This document shows, piece after piece, positions 15,804 to 23,700 of a stretch of 29,045 nucleotides of DNA. The notes under the pieces were generated by a model. The model saw only the letters and a list, made by a program, of their open reading frames with translations. It made no database searches and had not been told where the DNA came from. The translations under genes were made by a program, and so were the position numbers. The stretch is from Akkermansiaceae bacterium UBA7890 (lineage in GTDB: Bacteria; Verrucomicrobiota; Verrucomicrobiia; Verrucomicrobiales; Akkermansiaceae): contig DLRK01000130.1 of assembly GCA_002501065.1 (NCBI GenBank), positions 2,231 through 31,275 on the forward strand, read 5' to 3'. How positions within the stretch are numbered: the stretch's first letter is position 1; each line of letters begins with the position of its first letter.

Positions 15804-15864
15804 CTCCCCCGGCTCCCGGGCCTCCGGGAGGCCCGGCCCGAAAAAGAGAATTGCTGACAGTTGC
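15804..15864 (+). repeat. Dispersed GC hairpin repeat, copy D (best conserved stem)
   Basis: Arms ccgggcctcc (15816-15825) and ggaggcccgg (15827-15836) form a near-perfect palindrome around a single G, folding as an 8-bp stem with a 5-base loop. The cccgaaaaagagaattgctgacagtt tail follows in pieces matching other copies, and ends six bases before the ATG of the DUF1501 gene at 15870. Confidence 0.72.
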
Positions 15865-15869
15865 CTGAA

Positions 15870-17243
15870 ATGAAGCCTCCCTTCCTCACTCGTCGCGATT
15901 TCCTGCAGAAGACCTCACTCGGCTTTGGCGGTCTGGCCCTGGCCGGCTTGTCCGGGGCGCCCATGATTCCGCATTACCGCCCGCGTGCAAAGAATGTGAT
16001 TTTCCTGTTCATGGAAGGCGGGGTTTCCCAGGTCGACTCCTTCGACTACAAGCCGATGCTGGCCCGGCATCACGGGGAGGACCCGCGCAAGGCCATCGGC
16101 AGGATCGAGGCCACCCAGTTCGAGAATGTTGGGAAGGTGATGAAATCCCCATGGGCGTTCAAGCAACGCGGGCAATGCGCGGCCTGGATCAGCGAATTGT
16201 TCCCCCACATCGCCGGACTGGCCGACGAACTGGCGATCATTCGATCGATGACCACCACTTTTCCCGAGCACACCAGCGCCTGTTACTACCTGCACAGCGG
16301 ATCGGGCCTGCAGGGTCGACCGAGCGTGGGTGCGTGGGCCAACTACGGGCTGGGCAGCGAGAACGAAAACCTCCCCGGCTACGTCGTGCTCAACGGCGGT
16401 CAGATCCCCTCCGGTGGCCTGGATAATTTTTCCAACGGCTTTCTTCCTGCCACCTACCGTGGCAACCTGTTGAACGTCATCGGCACCCCGCTTGCCAATG
16501 TGAAGCCGAACGAGAATATCGACCGGGCCCAGGAGATCAAACGTCGCCTGGCGCAGCAGCTGAACGGAGTCACGGCCGGGGGCATCGACGCTCTGGAATC
16601 AGCAATTGCCAACCACGAGCTGGCGGCCCGGATGCAGCTGGCCGTCCCTGAGGTCATGTCCCTGGACGGCGAAACCGAAGCCACAAAAAAACTTTATGGC
16701 TTCGATGCCGGGTACCAGCACACGCAGACCTATGCGCGGGAATGCCTGATCGCCCGGCGACTGATCGAGCGGGGCATCCGTTTCGTCGAGCTGACCATCC
16801 CCATGGTGAATGGATACCAGCGCTGGGATGCACATAACGACCTGGTGACGAATCACAGCACAAACGCGCGCGCGGTGGACCAGCCCATTGCCGGCCTGAT
16901 CCGCGATTTGAAGTCACGCGGCCTGCTGGATGAAACCCTGGTTGTCTGGTCCGGGGAATTCGGACGCACCCCCTTCGCCCAGGGGGGAAAGGGCCGGGAT
17001 CACAACCAATACGGATTCAGCCTCTGGATGGCCGGAGGCGGGATCAAGCCGGGGGTGACCTATGGCGCAACCGACGACTGGGGCTACAAGGCGGTGGACA
17101 AGCCATTACAGATACACGATCTCCACGCCACTCTGTTGCACCTGCTCGGAATCAACCACGAGAAGCTGACCTACCGCTTCGGCGGCCGGGACATTCGACT
17201 GACCGACGTCCATGGGCACGTCATCAAGGATATCCTGCTGTGA
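15870..17243 (+). CDS. DUF1501 family protein with Tat signal (unpaired)
   Basis: A 457-residue DUF1501 protein. The ATG at 15870 is preferred over an in-frame TTG at 15861 because it places the twin-arginine signal TRRDFLQKTSLGFGGLALA at residues 7-25 in the usual position. Motifs: a FMEGGVSQVDSFDYKPMLA block, GAWANYGLGSENENLPGYVV, RWDAHNDL, WSGEFGRTPFAQGGKGRDHN, MAGGGIKPG and a closing GRDIRLTDVHG. It belongs to the same subgroup as the genes at 9796 and 28185, which follow DUF1549/DUF1553 genes, yet here no such partner is adjacent: upstream is a divergent propeller gene and downstream a convergent sulfatase. No Shine-Dalgarno sequence is present; the start codon abuts repeat copy D. Confidence 0.92.
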   Translation: MKPPFLTRRDFLQKTSLGFGGLALAGLSGAPMIPHYRPRAKNVIFLFMEGGVSQVDSFDYKPMLARHHGEDPRKAIGRIEATQFENVGKVMKSPWAFKQRGQCAAWISELFPHIAGLADELAIIRSMTTTFPEHTSACYYLHSGSGLQGRPSVGAWANYGLGSENENLPGYVVLNGGQIPSGGLDNFSNGFLPATYRGNLLNVIGTPLANVKPNENIDRAQEIKRRLAQQLNGVTAGGIDALESAIANHELAARMQLAVPEVMSLDGETEATKKLYGFDAGYQHTQTYARECLIARRLIERGIRFVELTIPMVNGYQRWDAHNDLVTNHSTNARAVDQPIAGLIRDLKSRGLLDETLVVWSGEFGRTPFAQGGKGRDHNQYGFSLWMAGGGIKPGVTYGATDDWGYKAVDKPLQIHDLHATLLHLLGINHEKLTYRFGGRDIRLTDVHGHVIKDILL

Positions 17244-17264
17244 AAAAGGCCCTGGTGCATTCGG

Positions 17265-17328
17265 CCTGCACCCCCCGGCTTTCGAGCCCCCAGGAACCCC
17301 GCCCCCAAAAAGCGATTTTCTCCCACTC
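17265..17328 (+). repeat. Dispersed GC hairpin repeat, copy E (degenerate)
   Basis: Lies in the 117-bp gap between convergent genes. It retains cctgcacccccc, ggctttcgagccccc, aggaacccc, caaaaagcgatttt and a tcccactccc tail, aligned in order with copies C and D, but the palindromic stem is largely lost. Confidence 0.42.
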
Positions 17329-17360
17329 CCAGGATCCCTCCCCAAGGCCTGTCGGCGCTC

Positions 17361-18788
17361 TCAGTAATCCTCGCCGTTAAAACTCCGGGCCACCGACTGC
17401 AGCCAGGCGTCGAGCTCGCCTTGCATCTGTTTTGCCCGCTTGGGCTCCCTGCCCAGGAGGTCCTGTTCCTCCTGGTGATCGCTGGCGAGGTTGAAGAGCT
17501 CCCAGCGGGCGTTTCCGGATTTTCCGCCCTGAATCCGATGAAGCTTCCAGTCGCCACTGATCCAGGCGGCATGACCGGGGAAGGAATCGAGAGGATGCTT
17601 CGGATCGGGTAGCCGGGCAGCCTTCAAACTCGACGCGTGAGGCTGGAGGTCTTCCCCCCCTGCCTGCGCATCCAGCAACTCCCTCATCCACTTGGCGGAA
17701 GGAGTTCCGATCCCCGGACGGGGGGCGTCCCAGAACCCGAGCGGTTTGGCGCGCTGCTCGCTCTTCCCGTCGATGAGAGGCAGAAGGCTGATGCCATCAA
17801 GGACAGGTTGCTTCTCTGGTTTCGCCCCGGTGATCTCCAGCAAAGTGGGATAGATGTCGCTGGTGGTGCAGCGCATCCTGGTCACGCGTGGGGCCTTGAT
17901 GCGGGCCGGCCACTCAAGGATGGCCGGGACGAGGAGACCCCCATCATAAACCTTGCCCTTGTTGCCGCGGTGTCCACCGGTTGAACCGACTCTCGGCAAT
18001 GCGCCATTGTCGCTGCAATACCAGAGAATGGTATTTTCCCGAATCCCCCACTCCCCGAGCTGATCACGCAACACACCAAAGGCCCGATCCATCCCGCTGA
18101 TCTCACCCAGAAAGTGCTGATCGCGTTCCGGCAGTTTCTGATAGGGGGCGCGATCCCGGGCAACCGCCTGGTGCGGTCCATGGGGTGAACCGAACCAGAC
18201 CACCGAAAAGAAGGGCCGGTCATCCGCTACCGCCTTCTTCATGAAACTCAGTGCCAATCGCACGGTCACCATCGAACTCTCGCCCCTGGTCTGCTGCGCC
18301 TTTCCCCCGAAGGAAAAGATGGGATCGTTCTCGTAGAAGTTGGGAGCACTGGCCCAGACTTCAAATCCGTTGGCCCCCGGACTGGCAGGGCTGGCATTGC
18401 GCACGGAGCCGAGGTGCCATTTCCCGAAGTGGCCGGTCCGGTAGCCATTCTCCCTGAGCACTTCCGCAATTGTCGTCTCCTGTGGGCGGATCGGATAACC
18501 CCACTTGAAAACCCCCATCCGGTTGGGCGTGCGCCCGGTCATGACGCTGGCACGGGTGGGCGAACAGACCGGTGCGGCGGCATAGAATCGATCGAAACGC
18601 AGGCCCTCCCGGGCAGCCTTATCGAATTGGGGCGTTACGAGATGCGGGTGCCCGTTGTAGGCCATGTCTCCCCAGCCCTGGTCATCCGCCATCACCAGGA
18701 CGATGTTCGGCCGGGCTGCTCTGTCCGCCTGGCTGGCAAGACAGGACAGGAGAAGGAGGAGAACCGGGAGTCTCTTTTTCATGGGCAT
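17361..18788 (-). CDS. Sulfatase (S1 family, arylsulfatase-like), exported
   Basis: The ATG at 18788 has AGGT at 18797-18800 (8-base spacer) and gives 475 residues; the next in-frame ATG at 18782 is nearly equivalent, and one at 18818 is too far upstream of the signal peptide. The core follows the type I sulfatase plan: RPNIVLVMADDQGWGD supplying metal-ligand aspartates 35-36, CSPTRASVMTGR with Cys75 expected to be converted to formylglycine, GKWHLG, SPHGPH and CSDNGALPRVG. It should hydrolyse sulfate esters of a carbohydrate; substrate class cannot be read by eye. The hydrophobic leader ends in LLSC (Cys16), a weak lipobox, so it may be a lipoprotein. It is the second gene of a minus-strand pair, 83 bp after the LamG surface protein gene. 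A separate formylglycine-generating enzyme would be needed and is not in the window. Confidence 0.94.
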   Translation of the reverse strand: MPMKKRLPVLLLLLSCLASQADRAARPNIVLVMADDQGWGDMAYNGHPHLVTPQFDKAAREGLRFDRFYAAAPVCSPTRASVMTGRTPNRMGVFKWGYPIRPQETTIAEVLRENGYRTGHFGKWHLGSVRNASPASPGANGFEVWASAPNFYENDPIFSFGGKAQQTRGESSMVTVRLALSFMKKAVADDRPFFSVVWFGSPHGPHQAVARDRAPYQKLPERDQHFLGEISGMDRAFGVLRDQLGEWGIRENTILWYCSDNGALPRVGSTGGHRGNKGKVYDGGLLVPAILEWPARIKAPRVTRMRCTTSDIYPTLLEITGAKPEKQPVLDGISLLPLIDGKSEQRAKPLGFWDAPRPGIGTPSAKWMRELLDAQAGGEDLQPHASSLKAARLPDPKHPLDSFPGHAAWISGDWKLHRIQGGKSGNARWELFNLASDHQEEQDLLGREPKRAKQMQGELDAWLQSVARSFNGEDY

Positions 18789-18871
18789 TGAATACAACCT
18801 GGAAACAAGCACCGGCAAGCATGGTGATCGAAATCATCCCGATGCCGTCGGATCTCCGCCCCTTGACACCC

Positions 18872-20503
18872 CTACGGGACAGTCACCACAACGTCGTCAA
18901 TATACCACCCGGCAAAGTGTTCGATATCGTCTGACACGAAGCGAAACTCAATCCTGATGTTCTTGCCGAGTGCTTCGGCAGGCAGGCTCTTGCTGAATTC
19001 AGTCCAGGATTCTCCCAGGCCGTCGATGGGCGATTCCACGGTTGCGAGGATCGAGTCGTCGGCGGCATCGAGAACCTTGATTGCTCCCTCGTCGAATCCC
19101 TGTTCCATATCGGCGAACTGAAACAAGCTCAGTGTCGCCCCGCCAGCCTGGGTCAAATCAATGGCCGGTGAACGCAGCCAGACATCCGCTTCCCCGGTGT
19201 AGTCTGCGGAGATGTTGGTTCCGATGCAGTTCGCCGGGCTATTGGCCGCAGAGGGGCCAACCACGGAAGGCGAGCCAAGTTCCCAATTAGTCGTGGAGTT
19301 GCCGACCGATCCGATGGTCCAGTCACCCTGCCCATTCTCGAAATCGTCCGAAAAGACGGTCACCGGCGGCGCGTTGAATCCTTCGATGACAAACAGTCGT
19401 TTCTGATCAGCCGGAAGGGGAATGGCCAGGGTGTTCTCCGGCGGAGTGGCAGCCAGATCGGCATTCGCTCCAAACACGGGCCAGTCGAAAGGATTCGATA
19501 CCCCGGGGTCGGACGCGCTCCGGAGATTGTAGATCTTCCCTCTCCTGCTCTCCCACTTGATGACAAACTGCCCGTCGTCGACTGAAATCTCCGTCACCTT
19601 GATTCGCTGAGGTTTCGCGGTGAGCGCCGCCTGCCAGAGAGAAAGAATCTCTTCGTCCGTGAGCACCCGGTCCAACCAGATCGCGACCTCATCCTGACCG
19701 CCTGAATGGGTGGTGGTGTCGGTCGCACTGAAACGGCGCCCCCCGATCTTCGCCATCCCGGTGTCTGTGCCCCAACCGGTAGTATCCGGCTGCAGGTTGC
19801 TCGTACGATCTACCCCGTTGACCCACATCCGGAAATTGGAGGCCCGTTCTGTCCCGGTCTGACCCTCAGTGGATACCACCACGTGAAACCACCCGGAGTT
19901 CGCCTGAAGAAAGCGCCTGTCGGGACCGCTGTTGTCCTCCTGGTAAAGGGTTCTCTCCGCGTTAATCCCTGCCTGGCTCGGATCCACGGCAAGAACGGGC
20001 CCATTGTTGCCGATGTTGAGTTGAAAGCTCCTGGTTGGATCGGTCAGGTTATTGGTGAACACGCGGTCCCCACCCTGAGCGCCCTCCCCCGCCTTGACAA
20101 AGAGGGCCACCGTCATCGCGTTCGCCCCGAAGGCATTGCCATCACCGAGGGTGACGTGTCCGGCATTATTGCTGTGATGGGCCACGTTTCCCTCGCCCAG
20201 TCCCAATACCGGAATCCCGGCAGGATCGTCCGCGCTGAAAACGGCGGAAGGTCCCGGAGCTCCCACCATGGCGGGACCATTGACGTAGTCTCCATTAAAC
20301 GTTCCGTTGGCTGGCGCATTGCCCATGCTGTCAATCGCTCCACCCTCCGGATCAGTCTCATTGAGTTCGTAGTAGTAGGTCGGCTGTAATCTCTTGACGG
20401 TTTTCTGGTAGTTCTCGGCGACTGCGGGCAGCGCCATCAATCCGCTCACCAGAAACACCAATGCTACCTTCAGATTTCGTGCGATTCTCACCCGGCGCTT
20501 CAT
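18872..20503 (-). CDS. Secreted LamG plus jelly-roll surface protein
   Basis: The ATG at 20503 (543 residues) is preferred to one at 20539 because it opens a signal peptide (MKRRVRIARNLKVALVFLV, then SGLMALPAVA) and is preceded by AAGGA (20506-20510), though only two bases away. Domains: LamG/concanavalin-like (about 42-293; PTYYYELNETDPEGGAIDSM opening and GGQDEVAIWLDRVLTDEEI ending); a small domain with WESRRGKIYNLRSASDPG (about 300-378); and a MAM/choice-of-anchor-J-like jelly-roll (about 384-543; DDFENGQGDW, WLRSPAIDLTQAGGATL). The final two domains are paralogous to the truncated gene at 1-636. It has no catalytic motif, so it is probably a carbohydrate- or cell-surface-binding protein. 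It heads an operon with the sulfatase, suggesting they act on the same material. Confidence 0.85.
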   Translation of the reverse strand: MKRRVRIARNLKVALVFLVSGLMALPAVAENYQKTVKRLQPTYYYELNETDPEGGAIDSMGNAPANGTFNGDYVNGPAMVGAPGPSAVFSADDPAGIPVLGLGEGNVAHHSNNAGHVTLGDGNAFGANAMTVALFVKAGEGAQGGDRVFTNNLTDPTRSFQLNIGNNGPVLAVDPSQAGINAERTLYQEDNSGPDRRFLQANSGWFHVVVSTEGQTGTERASNFRMWVNGVDRTSNLQPDTTGWGTDTGMAKIGGRRFSATDTTTHSGGQDEVAIWLDRVLTDEEILSLWQAALTAKPQRIKVTEISVDDGQFVIKWESRRGKIYNLRSASDPGVSNPFDWPVFGANADLAATPPENTLAIPLPADQKRLFVIEGFNAPPVTVFSDDFENGQGDWTIGSVGNSTTNWELGSPSVVGPSAANSPANCIGTNISADYTGEADVWLRSPAIDLTQAGGATLSLFQFADMEQGFDEGAIKVLDAADDSILATVESPIDGLGESWTEFSKSLPAEALGKNIRIEFRFVSDDIEHFAGWYIDDVVVTVP

Positions 20504-20610
20504 AGTCCTTGAGTTTCGACAGAGATCCTTGTGCCTCAAGGCAATTCATTCGATGTCGCGCACACCGAGGATAGGGAACACTGGCTGGTTCTCAGACCAG
20601 ATCACGGACA

Positions 20611-20678
20611 GGAGGAACCCGGGGTGGCCACGATCCCGGGAAATTCCGGCTGAAAAAGGGAATTCCTGCCCGTAATAA
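20611..20678 (+). repeat. Dispersed GC hairpin repeat, copy F
   Basis: In the 272-bp divergent gap before the large multidomain gene. The tail ccggctgaaaaagggaatt followed by cctgcccgtaataa matches copies D and G closely; the stem half (aggaacccgggg ... atcccggg) is rearranged or degraded. The remainder of this gap shows no recognisable promoter. Confidence 0.52.
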
Positions 20679-20775
20679 CCTCCCGCGACCCGCCCCTTTC
20701 GCAACCACCCGGATTGCTTCACAACATTTCAAGCATCGACTCGCCTCCGGCATATCACGGGCATAACCTACGCGC

Positions 20776-23700
20776 ATGCGCAGACACCCTTGGCTCCGGG
20801 CGATCCTCATTCTCATCGCCGCCTCGTCCGTCCACTCCGCCGAACCCGTTCCCGCCGACGATCCGGGCGTGCCGTTCCAACTCGGAGATGGTGACACGGT
20901 GGTATTCGTCGGCTCCGAATTCACCGAGCAACGGATCAAGCACAACCACCTCGAGGCCGCGCTGACCGCTCGCTGGCCCGATCGGGGGCTGCGGTTCTAC
21001 AACCTCGGGTGGTCCGGCGACACACCCGCGGCCGACTCGCGCGGTTATTTCGGCGGCGCGGCCGAGGGCTACCGCCGCCTCATGGACGAACTCAACCGGA
21101 TCAAACCATCCGTCGTCTTCCTCGAGTACGGAGCCATCGCGGCCTACGACGGACCTGACGGCGTGCAGCCGTTTCTCGCCCGGTTCGACAAACTCGTAAC
21201 CCACGTCCGCAGGCACACTGGACGGGTCGTGATCGTCACCCCCACACCGGTCGAAACCAAGCCCCGGATCCGCGATGCAATCGCCACCTTGCAGTCGAAC
21301 CGTAGCGCTGTTACCAAGGCGCTGATCGGCTATGCCGACGATCACGGACTCCGCGCCATCGACCTGTTTCGAGCAGGCTTCCCCGGGAGCAGGCGAACCG
21401 GCTACACGCACGACGGCATCCGCCTCAACGAGGAGGCCTACGCCGCCATGGCGGACAGGACACTGGCGGAACTGAAGATCGACGCTCCCAGGCTTCCCCT
21501 CGAAAAAGCTGCGAAGCTGCGCGAGCTGATCGCGTGGAAGAACGATCTCTACTTCCATCGCTATCGCCCGCAAAACGAGACCTACCTGCGCGGGTTCCGC
21601 AAGCACGAGCAGGGGAAGAACGCAAAGGAAATTCCGCTGTTCGATGCCATGATCGCCCAGGCCGAGGCACGCATCGCCGCATTCGCGCAGAACAAACCGT
21701 TGGTGCCGGCACCTGAGGCGATCCCGCCGGCCCCACGCACAGTCGACGCGCTGGACCCCGAAGACGAGCGCAGGGAACTGAAGGTTCCTGAAGGGTTTGA
21801 GATCTCGTTGTTCGCCGCCGAGCCGATGGTCAAGAACCCGATCCACATGAACTGGGATGCGCGCGGACGGCTGTGGGTCGCGACAAGCCCGATCTATCCG
21901 CAAATCATGCCGGGCGCCAGGCCGAGCGATGAAATTATCGTGCTCGAAGACACCGATGGGGACGGGCGGGCGGACAAGCGCACCGTCTTCGCCGACGACC
22001 TGCTGATTCCCACCGCGGTGCTGCCGGACGATCGCGGCGGGGCCTACGTGGCGAACTCCACCGAGGTGCTGCACCTGAGCGACACCGACGGGGATGGCAG
22101 GGCCGATACGCGGCGGGTTGTCCTCGCCGGGTTCGGCACGGAGGACACCCACCACATCCTGCACACCTTCATGTGGGGTCCGGACGGCGCGCTCTACTTC
22201 AACCAGTCGATCTACATCCACACCCACACCGAAACCCCCCACGGGGTCGAACGGCTGATGGGATCGGGTATCTGGCGGTTACAGACCGATACTCACAAGG
22301 CCGAAATCGTTTCACGCGGACTGGTCAATCCGTGGGGGCACGGGTTCAACCGCTGGGGCCAGTCGTTCGCCACTGATGGCGCGGGTGGCCACGGCATCAA
22401 CTACGCCTTTCGCGGATCGGCATTCGCGACCGCGAACGGTTACCGCCGGGTCCTGCCCGGCCTGAACCCCGGGCGGCCCAAATACTGTGGTCTCGTCGTG
22501 ATCAGTGGTCGCGGTTTCCCCGACGACTGGCAGGACACCCTCGTCGCCAACGATTTCCGCGGCAACCGGACCCATCGGTTCGCGCTTGAGCAGCAGGACT
22601 CGGGCTACATCTCGAAGCAGCAACCGGACGTCATCACGAGCAGGCACCGCGCATTCAGGCCGGTCGACCTCAAGATGGGACCCGACGGTGCGCTCTACGT
22701 CGCGGACTGGTACAACCCGATCATCAACCACGGTGAAGTCGACTTCCGTGACCCGCGCCGTGACACCCAACACGGGCGCATCTGGCGGCTCATCCGCACC
22801 GATGCACCCGGGATCAAACGCGTGGATTTCGTCGGTGCATCCATCGCGCAACTGGTCACCATGCTCGGTTCCTCCGAACAGTACACGCGCAACACGGCGC
22901 GCCGGCAACTCGTCCTCCGCGACGCGACGAAGGTCGCCCAGGCCCTGCGGAAGCGGCTCACATCACTCAAACCCACGTCCGCATCCTTCGAGCACGATCG
23001 CCTTGAGATCCTGTGGACGTTCCAGGCCATCGGGGTGGTGGAACTGCCGCTCTGGGACGCGGTCGCCTCATCGCCGGATCATCGTGCCCGCGCCACCGCG
23101 ATGCGGATCCTCGACGACTGGGGGCCACCCTCGGATGGCGGGATCGAACGGCTCAGGCGCGGGGTCGCCGATGAGCATCCACAGGTGCGGCTCGAAGCGG
23201 TCAATACCGCCCGCTACTTCGACTCCGACGAGGCGGCATCGATCGCGCTTGGCGCGCTCGATCGTAACATGGACCCCTATCTCGACTTTGCACTGTGGGA
23301 GACAATGCGGCGGCTCGAAAATCGCTGGCTCCCGAAGTTCCTCGCTGGCAAACAGACCTTCGGAGGCGATCCGAAGCAGGTTGCGTTTGCGATCAAGGCC
23401 GTCGAAAAGCCGCAGGCGTTGAATCCTCTGGTGGAACTGCTCGCGGCCAGGAAGCTCGACGCGAAGGCAACACGCGACGCGATCGCGCTCGTTGGTGAGA
23501 TGGGCACGCCCGGCCACCTGACTGTCCTCTACGAGCGGGCCTTGACCGATTCCGCGGTGCGCGTTCCGGCTCTGGCCGCGCTGGTCACCGCCAGCTCCCG
23601 CGCAAAGCCCGGAGCCGACCTGTCACGTGTGTCCGAGATGCTCGACCAGCCGCAGGCGGCGCACCTCGCGGGAATCTGGCGTGTGGAGGCGACCAAGCCG

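Larger units (their letters stand above)
15440..15869. promoter_or_regulatory. Divergent intergenic region between PQQ-propeller and DUF1501 genes
   Basis: A 430-bp region that must contain both divergent promoters. It holds the AGGTGAG ribosome-binding site of the minus-strand gene, an inverted repeat suited to an operator (15610-15641), and repeat copy D, which runs up to the start codon of the plus-strand gene. A 65-residue open frame at 15491-15688 has no family resemblance and I do not call it. Confidence 0.45.

Noticed and set aside
20755..22242. Minus-strand open frame of 495 codons overlapping the start of the large multidomain gene
   Set aside because: Antisense to a well-supported protein; no domain, signal peptide or ribosome-binding site.
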